Positions 15,577 to 22,594 of a stretch of DNA of 24,958 nucleotides are shown in pieces. The position numbers were made by a program, and so were the translations under genes. The notes beneath the pieces were generated by a model. It did no database searches. It was not told the origin of the DNA and was given only the letters and a program-made list of their open reading frames with translations. Source of the stretch: an uncultured Cellvibrio sp. (GTDB lineage: Bacteria > Pseudomonadota > Gammaproteobacteria > Pseudomonadales > Cellvibrionaceae); NCBI GenBank assembly GCA_946481095.1, contig CAMLML010000069.1:1-24958 (forward strand), written 5' to 3'. How positions within the stretch are numbered: position 1 is the first letter of the stretch; every line of letters starts with the position of its first letter.

Positions 15577-18057
15577 TTAAAAGTTTAAGGTGAGTGTTGG
15601 ATGAATCCGGTAAATTTCCTGTTTGAAATTCTGCTGGATTTTTTCGAGTATTTCTTTGCTCTCTGCTTCAAATCGAAAGGTTAATGCAGCTGATGTGTTG
15701 GATGCGCGCACCAGCGCCCAGCCCCTTTCAAAATCGACACGCAAACCATCTATTGTGCTTACAACCGCATTCGGGAATTTGGCTCGAGCAACAATTGCAT
15801 CAACTAAAGCAAATTTATCTTTTTCATCAACATTAACACGTATTTCCGGTGTTGATATTTGTGATGGGAAGGCAGCGAAAATAGCATCAATTTTTTGGTC
15901 TCGCAGTGTGATGATTTCCAGTAATCGTGCCATAGCATAAATGCCATCATCGAAACCATACCAACGGTCTTTGATAAAAATGTGACCGGAATATTCACCG
16001 CCTATAAGCGCTCTTGTTTCTTCCATTTTAGCTTTCATAGGTGAGTGACCGGTTTTCCACATTATCGGCCGACCGCCGTAACCACTGATGACCTGATTCA
16101 GCAAGCGGGAACATTTAACATCAAATAAAATATCGGCGCCCGGGTTGCGTTGCAAAACATCTTTGGCAAATAACATTAATAATCTGTCCGGCCACAAAAT
16201 ATCACCGCGTGGCGTCACTACAACCAATCGATCACCGTCGCCATCAAATGCAACGCCCACATCTGCCTGAGTCTCTTTTACTTTTGCGATTAACGCTTGC
16301 AGATTTTTTTCAACAGTAGGGTCAGGATCGTGGTTGGGGAAGCTGCCATCGAGCTCACAAAATAGAGGGATCACTTCACAACCCAATTCTTCAAATAATC
16401 GCGGTGCTACAATTCCTGGTACTGCATTTGCTGCGTCCACAACAATTTTGATTTGACCCGCAATAGCGACATCGGAAAAAATTCGTTCAATATAAGCGTT
16501 GATAATGTCGCGGGAAGTTTCTTGTCCTGCACCTTGATGCAAGCGCTGGTTAATAATGCGTTCCCTGAGCTCTTGTACGCCGTTATCAGAAAGTGCCTGG
16601 TTTTGCATGACAACTTTAAAACCATTAAATTCTTTCGGGTTATGACTGGCTGTTACCATCACGCCACTGCGGGTATCGCTAAAATGAAAAGTAGCAAAAT
16701 ACAGCAGAGGCGTTGGTACTATGCCTATGTTAATTACATGGCATCCGGTAGCTAAAATACCTTTGATGAGTGTGCGTGTGATGTCTTCACTGTGAGTGCG
16801 CGCATCGCGTGCGACAACAATTGATTTTTCGCCCTGATCCAGAGCTTCACTGCCAATTGCATGTCCCAATTTGAACGCAAGATCCAGTGTTAATTCTTTT
16901 CCATAAACGCCGCGAATATCGTAAGCCCGAAAAATTTGTGGCGGGATAGTATCGGGATCAACAGCAGGTAAATTGTTATTGCCGATACCGGTTTGTTTTC
17001 CTGTGGATCCATCTATGCCCAGAATTTTCTTGTCTTCTGCAATAATCTCGACATCCAGAATATCTTTATTTTGGTAGAGCAAGCCAACAGGTGTTTCGTC
17101 GATATTTTGTTTTGCCAGGCTGACCACCTGTTGCAAACTTTGTTGTTGGCCTGTGTCTTTGCGCAACATCATCATGTAGGCAACACGACTCAAAATCCAG
17201 CAGATGGTAATGCTGGCGAACAGTGAAATACTCATGATAAGCAGCCAGAGTGTCAGTGGTTCTGCCGCGGATTTTCTCAAGTGATCCGAGGCAGTAAATT
17301 TAATCGACCAGTAGGTTCCCGGAATTTTTATTGTTGCGCTGTTATTGCTACTGCCTTCGCCGACTTTATTCAGTGATTGTACCGGGCTGGCTGTGAATTC
17401 CTGCAATAATTCAAATTCACCAAGATTGGTGTCTACTGCACGAAAACGTTTGAATAGGGATTGTGCCGGCATAGTGATCAAAATGGTGCCTATCACCTGA
17501 TTGTCTCTGGTCACAGGGACAATCCAATGCACCATCCAATCTTTACCAATTTTAAGTGCTTCCGGTGCGGGGATTTCCCCTTTTTCGGCACGGCCGATTA
17601 AATCCAGTTCTGAAAAGCGAATAGGTACCGGACCTTCATCTGTTTTTTGTGCTGTTGCCAACGGAATGATGCGAACTTTTATTGCTTCCAGGCGCTCTTC
17701 CAGTCCTTTTTCATGAAAGTTACGTTGTTCAGGATTATTCTCAATTAACCGTTGTTTGATGGTTTGATCCTGGGCAAGGCTTTCAAACATTTTTCGTTGC
17801 TGCTTGATAAAGTTGGCCAAATCCTCTTTGCGTTCATTGGCAACTTGCTCACTGAGAGCCGCCAGATTTTCATCTTCATGGCTGAGAATAAGTTGCTGAT
17901 ACAAATAAAAACCGGCAATAGAATTAAGCGCTGCGAAAACCAGCAACAACGAAAAAAATATGCGTTGTTTTATCCGGTTGCGCTTATTGGTGGCGACCTG
18001 ATGCGCTTCAATAATTGCTTTGTTACGTTTTTGGTCGGTTGATTTGTTATTGGTCAT
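15577..18057 (-). CDS. algC: Membrane-anchored phosphomannomutase/phosphoglucomutase (AlgC type with N-terminal sensor-like domain)
   Basis: The C-terminal ~450 residues form an alpha-D-phosphohexomutase interconverting 6-phospho and 1-phospho sugars (mannose, glucose) for polysaccharide and LPS precursors. From the ATG at 18057 (826 residues): catalytic serine loop TASHNP at 469-474; metal loop DGDGDR at 605-610; sugar-specificity loop GEYSGH at 687-692; phosphate-binding RASNTSAALTFRFEA near 784-798. The N-terminal ~370 residues are extra: a helix near 34-53, about 200 residues probably periplasmic, and a second helix near 268-291, the layout of a Cache-like sensor, then a linker. Longer AlgC forms exist in Pseudomonas. 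A TTG at 18075 is an alternative start. It lies between coaBC and argB in one operon. Confidence 0.92.
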   Translation of the reverse strand: MTNNKSTDQKRNKAIIEAHQVATNKRNRIKQRIFFSLLLVFAALNSIAGFYLYQQLILSHEDENLAALSEQVANERKEDLANFIKQQRKMFESLAQDQTIKQRLIENNPEQRNFHEKGLEERLEAIKVRIIPLATAQKTDEGPVPIRFSELDLIGRAEKGEIPAPEALKIGKDWMVHWIVPVTRDNQVIGTILITMPAQSLFKRFRAVDTNLGEFELLQEFTASPVQSLNKVGEGSSNNSATIKIPGTYWSIKFTASDHLRKSAAEPLTLWLLIMSISLFASITICWILSRVAYMMMLRKDTGQQQSLQQVVSLAKQNIDETPVGLLYQNKDILDVEIIAEDKKILGIDGSTGKQTGIGNNNLPAVDPDTIPPQIFRAYDIRGVYGKELTLDLAFKLGHAIGSEALDQGEKSIVVARDARTHSEDITRTLIKGILATGCHVINIGIVPTPLLYFATFHFSDTRSGVMVTASHNPKEFNGFKVVMQNQALSDNGVQELRERIINQRLHQGAGQETSRDIINAYIERIFSDVAIAGQIKIVVDAANAVPGIVAPRLFEELGCEVIPLFCELDGSFPNHDPDPTVEKNLQALIAKVKETQADVGVAFDGDGDRLVVVTPRGDILWPDRLLMLFAKDVLQRNPGADILFDVKCSRLLNQVISGYGGRPIMWKTGHSPMKAKMEETRALIGGEYSGHIFIKDRWYGFDDGIYAMARLLEIITLRDQKIDAIFAAFPSQISTPEIRVNVDEKDKFALVDAIVARAKFPNAVVSTIDGLRVDFERGWALVRASNTSAALTFRFEAESKEILEKIQQNFKQEIYRIHPTLTLNF

Positions 18058-18083
18058 GAGTTTTGTATTTAACAATGTTTTGG

Positions 18084-19286
18084 TTATTTGGAAATCTGTT
18101 CTGCGATCCTGGCAATAATCATGTGCGCCAATGTCATTTTACTGGCGCGAGGTAAATCTTGCACTTGGGTTGTTGTAACCAGACTGATCAGGTTGTCATC
18201 TGAATTAAAGCCTATTTCCGGGGAACTGACATTATTGGCGGCTACCATATCCAGATTTTTTTTAACGAGTTTATCCAGTGCATGGGTAATAGTATCTTCA
18301 GTTTCGGCAGCGAATCCCATAACAAATTCAGGTCTGTGTTCAAGATTGGCAATGGTGGCGACAATATCAGGGTTTTTGATCAGGTTTAAAACCAACCGAT
18401 CGCCCGCCTGCTTTTTGATTTTTTGAGTAGAAAAATCCACTGGACGATAGTCGGCAACAGCTGCGGCAGCAATAAAAATCTCGCATTGTTTGCTGTATTG
18501 CAAGCAGGCAGTGAGCATGTCTTCTGCGCTAATGACGGATATGCGCTCTACCCGATCCGGGCATACCAGATTGGTGGGGCCGCTGATCAGAGTTACTGTT
18601 GCGCCTGCTTCAACAGCTGCTTTTGCCAAGGCATAACCCATTTTGCCGGAACTGTGGTTGCTGAGATAGCGAACCGGGTCGAGAGCTTCACGGGTTGGTC
18701 CTGCCGTAATAACAACACGCTTTCCTGCGAGAGCGCCTGTTAAAAATAGCTGGCTGGCAGCTTCTACCAAATCACTTACGTCCAGCATGCGTCCCATGCC
18801 AATATCGCCACAGGCTTGTGAGCCTGAATCCGGCCCCAGGATTGTTATCGATCGTTTTTGTAATTGCTGCATATTGTCTTGCGTGGCGGCGTTGTTCCAC
18901 ATGCCCTGATTCATTGCCGGGGCGATTGCCAGCGGTGCGCTGGTTGCGAGGCAAATACTGGTCAACAAATCATTGGCCATTCCCTGAACCAGTCGGGCAA
19001 TAAAATCGGCAGTGGCGGGCGCGACCAAAACAAGATCGGCCCAGCGAGCCAGTTGAATATGCCCCATTCCGGCTTCCGCTGCGGGATCCAGCAGATGGGT
19101 GTGAACCGGATTGCCCGAGAGAGCTTGCAACGTTAGTGGTGTTATAAATTCCTGCGCGGCCGGTGTCATCACGACTTGAACCTCGGCCCCGGCATCACCC
19201 AGCCGACGGATTAGCTCAGCACTTTTGTAGGCTGCAATTCCACCGGTTACACCCAGTAAAATGCGTTTATTGGTGAGTGATGACAT
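18084..19286 (-). CDS. coaBC: Bifunctional phosphopantothenoylcysteine decarboxylase/phosphopantothenate-cysteine ligase
   Basis: This enzyme makes 4'-phosphopantetheine in coenzyme A synthesis: the CoaB half joins cysteine to phosphopantothenate and the FMN-dependent CoaC half decarboxylates the product. At 400 residues it has the normal fused length. In CoaC: GVTGGIAAYK at 12-21, active-site H75 in GHIQLARWAD, PAMN at 123-126, and C159 in the substrate-lid stretch GSQACGDIGMGRM. In CoaB: ITAGPTRE, SNHSSGKMG at 209-217, ADYRP, K289, and KKNLDMVAANNV. AAGGA lies about 9 nt before the ATG. It heads coaBC-algC-argB and is divergent from radC. dut, which usually follows coaBC, is not here. Confidence 0.96.
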   Translation of the reverse strand: MSSLTNKRILLGVTGGIAAYKSAELIRRLGDAGAEVQVVMTPAAQEFITPLTLQALSGNPVHTHLLDPAAEAGMGHIQLARWADLVLVAPATADFIARLVQGMANDLLTSICLATSAPLAIAPAMNQGMWNNAATQDNMQQLQKRSITILGPDSGSQACGDIGMGRMLDVSDLVEAASQLFLTGALAGKRVVITAGPTREALDPVRYLSNHSSGKMGYALAKAAVEAGATVTLISGPTNLVCPDRVERISVISAEDMLTACLQYSKQCEIFIAAAAVADYRPVDFSTQKIKKQAGDRLVLNLIKNPDIVATIANLEHRPEFVMGFAAETEDTITHALDKLVKKNLDMVAANNVSSPEIGFNSDDNLISLVTTTQVQDLPRASKMTLAHMIIARIAEQISK

Positions 19287-19409
19287 GGGTAATGTCCTTA
19301 AACCTTTTCAGCTGGTTGACTCAAGGCGGTTAAGATAGCATTCTTGCGCGGCTTTTCGAATGTTCATGGATCAAGAAACAATCCAGTCCCCCCTAAACAA
19401 GGAATCGTT
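19287..19409. promoter_or_regulatory. Divergent coaBC/radC promoter region
   Basis: This 123-bp gap must drive both operons. Toward radC a TTGACT (19316-19321) resembles a -35 box, but the -10 at 17-bp spacing (CATTCT) is poor, so the call is tentative. The AAGGA at 19399-19403 is the radC ribosome-binding site and decides the start at 19410 over an upstream in-frame codon at 19344. Confidence 0.35.
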
Positions 19410-20084
19410 ATGTCTATTACTGATTGGCCTGAGGCCGAACGTCCCCGCGAAAAACTTCTTTTACAAGGTGCTGACGCACTCTCGGACGCTGAATTATTGG
19501 CAATTTTTCTGCGCGTAGGTTGCGCAGGTAAATCGGCTGTGGATCTCGCGCGTGAATTACTCATTAACTTTGGTGGGTTACGCCCTTTGCTGGAAGCCTC
19601 CCAGGAAGAGTTTTGTCGTGGATTGGGGTTGGGCAAAGCCAAATATGCACAACTGCAAGCTGTTATGGAAATGGCGAGGCGACATCTTTCTGCCAGTTTG
19701 CAAACAGGTGATGTGATGTCCAACCCTGACAAAGTCCGTGATTTTCTGCGTGCAAAATTACGGCATCATGTGCGCGAAGTTTTTGCGGTGATATTTTTGG
19801 ATACACAAAATCAATTGCTGGCTTACGAAGAAATTTTTTTCGGCACTCTGGATGCTGCATCAGTCTATCCTCGCGAAATTATTATGCGTGTATTACATCA
19901 TAATGCAGCGGCTGTTATTCTCGCCCACAATCATCCATCCGGTATTGCGGAGCCCAGTCAGGCAGATCAGCGTATTACTCGTCGCTTGCAGTCTGCATTG
20001 GAGTTAATTGATGTCTCTGTACTTGATCATATGATTGTGGGAAATCGGGATGTGATGTCTTTTGCAGAGCAGGGTCTGCTTTGA
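19410..20084 (+). CDS. radC: RadC-family JAB1/MPN-domain protein
   Basis: Members carry an N-terminal UPF0758 helix-hairpin-helix region and a C-terminal JAB/MPN metalloprotease-like fold. The historical link to DNA repair in E. coli has been withdrawn, and the true role is unsettled. The ATG at 19410 gives 224 residues starting [17 protein letters not shown], the typical RadC start, with AAGGA 6 nt before. The metal-binding signature HNHPSG is at 173-178 with D186 following, and [13 protein letters not shown] at 72-84 fits the HhH segment. The position next to coaBC and before rpmB is conserved in gammaproteobacteria, including E. coli. The GH35 gene intervenes here between radC and rpmB. 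Confidence 0.95.
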   Translation: MSITDWPEAERPREKLLLQGADALSDAELLAIFLRVGCAGKSAVDLARELLINFGGLRPLLEASQEEFCRGLGLGKAKYAQLQAVMEMARRHLSASLQTGDVMSNPDKVRDFLRAKLRHHVREVFAVIFLDTQNQLLAYEEIFFGTLDAASVYPREIIMRVLHHNAAAVILAHNHPSGIAEPSQADQRITRRLQSALELIDVSVLDHMIVGNRDVMSFAEQGLL

Positions 20085-20153
20085 AGCATCGATAAAATAA
20101 ATCTGCACCGGAATCCGATTTCAAAGCTTTGGGTTTTATTTTAGACTGGGGCT

Positions 20154-20178
20154 TATTATCTTTATGACAATAACGAGG
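20154..20178 (+). promoter_or_regulatory. Start region of the GH35 gene with a possible Crc/Hfq site
   Basis: TATTAT (20154-20159) is a fair -10 box with a poor -35 upstream. GACAATAA at 20166-20173 matches 7 of 8 positions of the AANAANAA motif bound by Hfq/Crc in Pseudomonas and lies just before GAGG (20175-20178), the ribosome-binding site of the TTG start at 20186. Because crc is in the same window and the gene is catabolic, translational repression is plausible, but it is inference from one imperfect motif. Confidence 0.3.
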
Positions 20179-20185
20179 TTCTGGT

Positions 20186-21841
20186 TTGAAACTTATTCAT
20201 TTATCTCTGCGAATCCATCCACTCTGGCTTTCTTTTCTGTTGTGCTTCTGTGTGGCAGTGAATGCCGATATCCCCCGGCTGCACACTCAACATAATGCGA
20301 CCAGTTTATTGGTAAACAATAAGCCTTTTCTGATTCTCGGTGGTGAGTTGGCCAATTCCAGTGCTTCCACTGCAAGTTACATGAAACCTGTCTGGCCCAA
20401 ACTCAAGTCTATGAATCTGAATACTGTACTGGTGCCCGTTTATTGGGAGTTGATTGAACCTGAGCAAGGCCATTTTGATTTCACTTTACTGGATGAATTG
20501 TTACGCGACGCACGAGCTAATGATCTGAAACTGATACTGCTTTGGTTTGGCAGTTGGAAAAATAGTATGTCCAGTTATGTGCCGGGTTGGGTCAAACGGG
20601 ATGTAAAAACCTATGCTCGTGTTGTGGATCGTCAAGGCAGGTTGCAGGAAATTCTTTCGCCATTTTCCCGGAATAATTTACAGGCTGATTTATCCGCTTA
20701 CACGGCCTTGGTTCGCCATCTGAAAAAAGTTGACGAAAAAACACAGACAGTGTTGATGCTGCAAGTCGAAAACGAAATTGCCATGTTGCCGGATGCGCGC
20801 GATTACAGTTTTGCTGCGAATACAGCTTATCGCGAACAGGTACCTCGGCAATTATTGGATTACTTGCAAATCAATAAAGAAAAACTGGTGCCCGAGCTTT
20901 ATCAATTGTGGAAGAAAAATGACTTTCGTACACAAGGTAACTGGGAAGATATTTTTGGCGAAGGGTTGGTGGCAGAGGAAATTTTTATTGCTTGGTATTT
21001 GGCGATTTATACCAATGAAATTGCGGCCGCAGGAAAGGCAATTTATCCATTACCGACATTTGTAAATGCTGCTTTGAATCACCGCCCCGGCTTGCGTCCC
21101 GGGGAATATCCCAGCGGTGGCCCGTTGCCACATCTAATGGATGTGTGGAAAGCGGCCGCACCTCAAATCGATCTGCTGACGCCAGATTTTTATAACCCTG
21201 ATTTTCAATATTGGAGTGATTTATATGTGCGTCAGGGTGATCCCTTGTTTATTCCTGAGATTCGTTACGAACCGGCGGTGATTCCGCGGTTGTGGTATGC
21301 ATTAGGCAATTACAACACATTGGGATTTTCACCCTTTTCAATTGATTCTCCCAATCCTGAAACAGAAACCGGCTTGTCCGAATCCTATCGTTTGTTGAAG
21401 CAGTTGAGTCCATTGATTTTGCGACATCAGCAAACAGGGAATATGCGGGGTGTCCTGCTCGACAAAAGTAAAAATACGCTTCAGCAAGGATTTGATTTGG
21501 GTGGCTATCGTTTTACTGTTCGTCATGACCATACCCTCGGCTGGACAGATGGGGCCAAACAAGACACTTGGCCGCTGACTGCGGGGTTGGTCATGCAATT
21601 GGCAAATGATGAGTTTTTGATTGCCGGAACCGGGATTGTCACGACCTTCACTTCCCGGATGAACGGATTGCAGGTGGGCATTGAGTCGATTGAGGAGGGT
21701 GAGTATGTGAAGGATAAATGGGTAATCAAGCGTTACCTGAATGGCGATGAAAATCATCAAGGGAGACATGCGAGAATTCCTTTCGGTGAGTATGGAATAC
21801 AAAAAGTGAAGCTTTACACTTATCCACAGGGACAAAATTGA
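20186..21841 (+). CDS. Secreted GH35 beta-galactosidase
   Basis: This predicted glycoside hydrolase family 35 enzyme (551 residues) removes terminal beta-galactose from polysaccharides. It resembles the Cellvibrio Bgl35A type, which acts on xyloglucan fragments. The TTG start is chosen because GAGG lies 7 nt upstream and it yields a signal peptide (hydrophobic 12-25, cleavage likely after VNA at 27); no ATG lies near. The TIM barrel holds PVYWELIEPEQGHFDF, the acid/base E197 in QVENEI and the nucleophile E358 in FIPEIR. The C-terminal part (about 400-545) is beta-rich and matches the DUF5597-type domain. No lipobox is seen, so it should be periplasmic or exported. It interrupts the usual radC-rpmB adjacency and is not surrounded by other glycan genes. 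Confidence 0.88.
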   Translation: MKLIHLSLRIHPLWLSFLLCFCVAVNADIPRLHTQHNATSLLVNNKPFLILGGELANSSASTASYMKPVWPKLKSMNLNTVLVPVYWELIEPEQGHFDFTLLDELLRDARANDLKLILLWFGSWKNSMSSYVPGWVKRDVKTYARVVDRQGRLQEILSPFSRNNLQADLSAYTALVRHLKKVDEKTQTVLMLQVENEIAMLPDARDYSFAANTAYREQVPRQLLDYLQINKEKLVPELYQLWKKNDFRTQGNWEDIFGEGLVAEEIFIAWYLAIYTNEIAAAGKAIYPLPTFVNAALNHRPGLRPGEYPSGGPLPHLMDVWKAAAPQIDLLTPDFYNPDFQYWSDLYVRQGDPLFIPEIRYEPAVIPRLWYALGNYNTLGFSPFSIDSPNPETETGLSESYRLLKQLSPLILRHQQTGNMRGVLLDKSKNTLQQGFDLGGYRFTVRHDHTLGWTDGAKQDTWPLTAGLVMQLANDEFLIAGTGIVTTFTSRMNGLQVGIESIEEGEYVKDKWVIKRYLNGDENHQGRHARIPFGEYGIQKVKLYTYPQGQN

Positions 21842-21868
21842 TTTAGGGATCAAAAAACCAGCTTCTCG

Positions 21869-21897
21869 TTGCTATTGGGGGTGTCTTTTGGTATAAA
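21869..21897 (+). promoter_or_regulatory. Probable sigma-70 promoter of rpmB-rpmG
   Basis: TTGCTA (21869-21874) and TATAAA (21892-21897) are 17 bp apart. The next bases, GCGCGGC, form a GC-rich discriminator, the hallmark of promoters turned down by ppGpp/DksA; E. coli rpmBG is under such stringent control. A transcript from about 21904 would have a leader of about 170 nt. Confidence 0.5.
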
Positions 21898-21980
21898 GCG
21901 CGGCTCTTTGCGGCAGTGTCTTATTGACTCCTTTCGCCGCCTTTAGAAAAGATGGTAGCAAAATAGTAGGCAAGATAGGC

Positions 21981-22051
21981 TGCACACAACATGCCCAAGG
22001 CTGGTTGTTAGTCTGTTTTACGGTTCTGGCACAGCGCTTCCAGCCAAGCGC
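21981..22051 (+). promoter_or_regulatory. Candidate kissing-hairpin leader of rpmB
   Basis: The leader contains two hairpins. The first pairs ACAAC (21986-21990) with GTTGT (22004-22008). The second pairs GCGCTT (22034-22039) with AAGCGC (22046-22051) around loop CCAGCC (22040-22045). That loop is exactly complementary to GGCTGG at 21999-22004, which is almost wholly in the first loop, so a loop-loop contact of 5-6 bp is possible. This could be a ribosomal-protein binding leader, but no such function is known to me. The inference is from hand-drawn pairing only. Confidence 0.35.
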
Positions 22052-22075
22052 GTTTGATTTGAATGAGGCAATAAA

Positions 22076-22312
22076 ATGTCCAAGGTATGTCAAGTAACGG
22101 GTAAGCGCCCAATTACTGGTCACAATGTATCCCACGCAAAAAACCACACCAAACGTCGTTTTTTGCCAAACCTGCAGACGCATCGTTTCTGGGTTGAAGC
22201 TGAAAAGCGTTTTGTATCCCTGCGTTTAACGCCGAAAGGCATGCGCATCATCGACAAGCGTGGTATTGAAGCTGTATTGGCTGATATCCGTGCTCGCGGC
22301 GAAAAAGTTTAA
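22076..22312 (+). CDS. rpmB: 50S ribosomal protein L28
   Basis: This large-subunit ribosomal protein has 78 residues, the E. coli length. The sequence begins [12 protein letters not shown] and contains the diagnostic [30 protein letters not shown]. The zinc-binding CxxC pairs found in some L28 proteins are absent, so this is the zinc-independent form, as in E. coli. GAGG lies about 9 nt before the ATG. rpmG follows after 13 nt, forming the conserved rpmB-rpmG operon. Confidence 0.98.
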   Translation: MSKVCQVTGKRPITGHNVSHAKNHTKRRFLPNLQTHRFWVEAEKRFVSLRLTPKGMRIIDKRGIEAVLADIRARGEKV

Positions 22313-22325
22313 CAGGAGCTAAGCC

Positions 22326-22481
22326 ATGCGTGAAAAAATTCGTTTGAACTCATCTGCTGGTACTGGTCATTTCTACACGACTGACAAGAACAAGCGCACC
22401 ATGCCAGAAAAAATGGAAATCAAAAAGTATGACCCGGTTGTACGCAAGCACGTGGTCTACAAAGAAGGCAAGATCAAATAA
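22326..22481 (+). CDS. rpmG: 50S ribosomal protein L33
   Basis: This 51-residue ribosomal protein begins [19 protein letters not shown] and continues through [16 protein letters not shown] to a basic C-terminus ending KEGKIK. It lacks the CxxC pairs of the zinc-binding L33 form, in line with the zinc-free L28 upstream. AGGAG just after the rpmB stop is its ribosome-binding site, with 13 nt between the genes. A strong terminator follows 14 nt after the stop codon. Confidence 0.97.
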   Translation: MREKIRLNSSAGTGHFYTTDKNKRTMPEKMEIKKYDPVVRKHVVYKEGKIK

Positions 22482-22495
22482 GCCGTCGTTATTCG

Positions 22496-22523
22496 AAAAA
22501 CCCGACCTTGTGTCGGGTTTTTT
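22496..22523 (+). terminator. Intrinsic terminator of rpmB-rpmG
   Basis: The stem AAAAACCCGAC (22496-22506) pairs with GTCGGGTTTTT (22512-22522) around a 5-nt loop CTTGT and runs into a T-stretch. This is a classical rho-independent terminator in the + direction, ending the rpmBG operon ahead of the HDOD gene. Confidence 0.93.
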
Positions 22524-22594
22524 ATTGCCTGAAAAAACCCAAAATCCAGGCCTCGTCTACACTCATTTAACAATCACAGTTGAACGGTTTCTAT

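Noticed and set aside
20164..20298. ATG-started frame overlapping the GH35 signal peptide
   Set aside because: No ribosome-binding site precedes the ATG at 20164, and the frame is out of phase with the enzyme; the TTG at 20186 is better supported.
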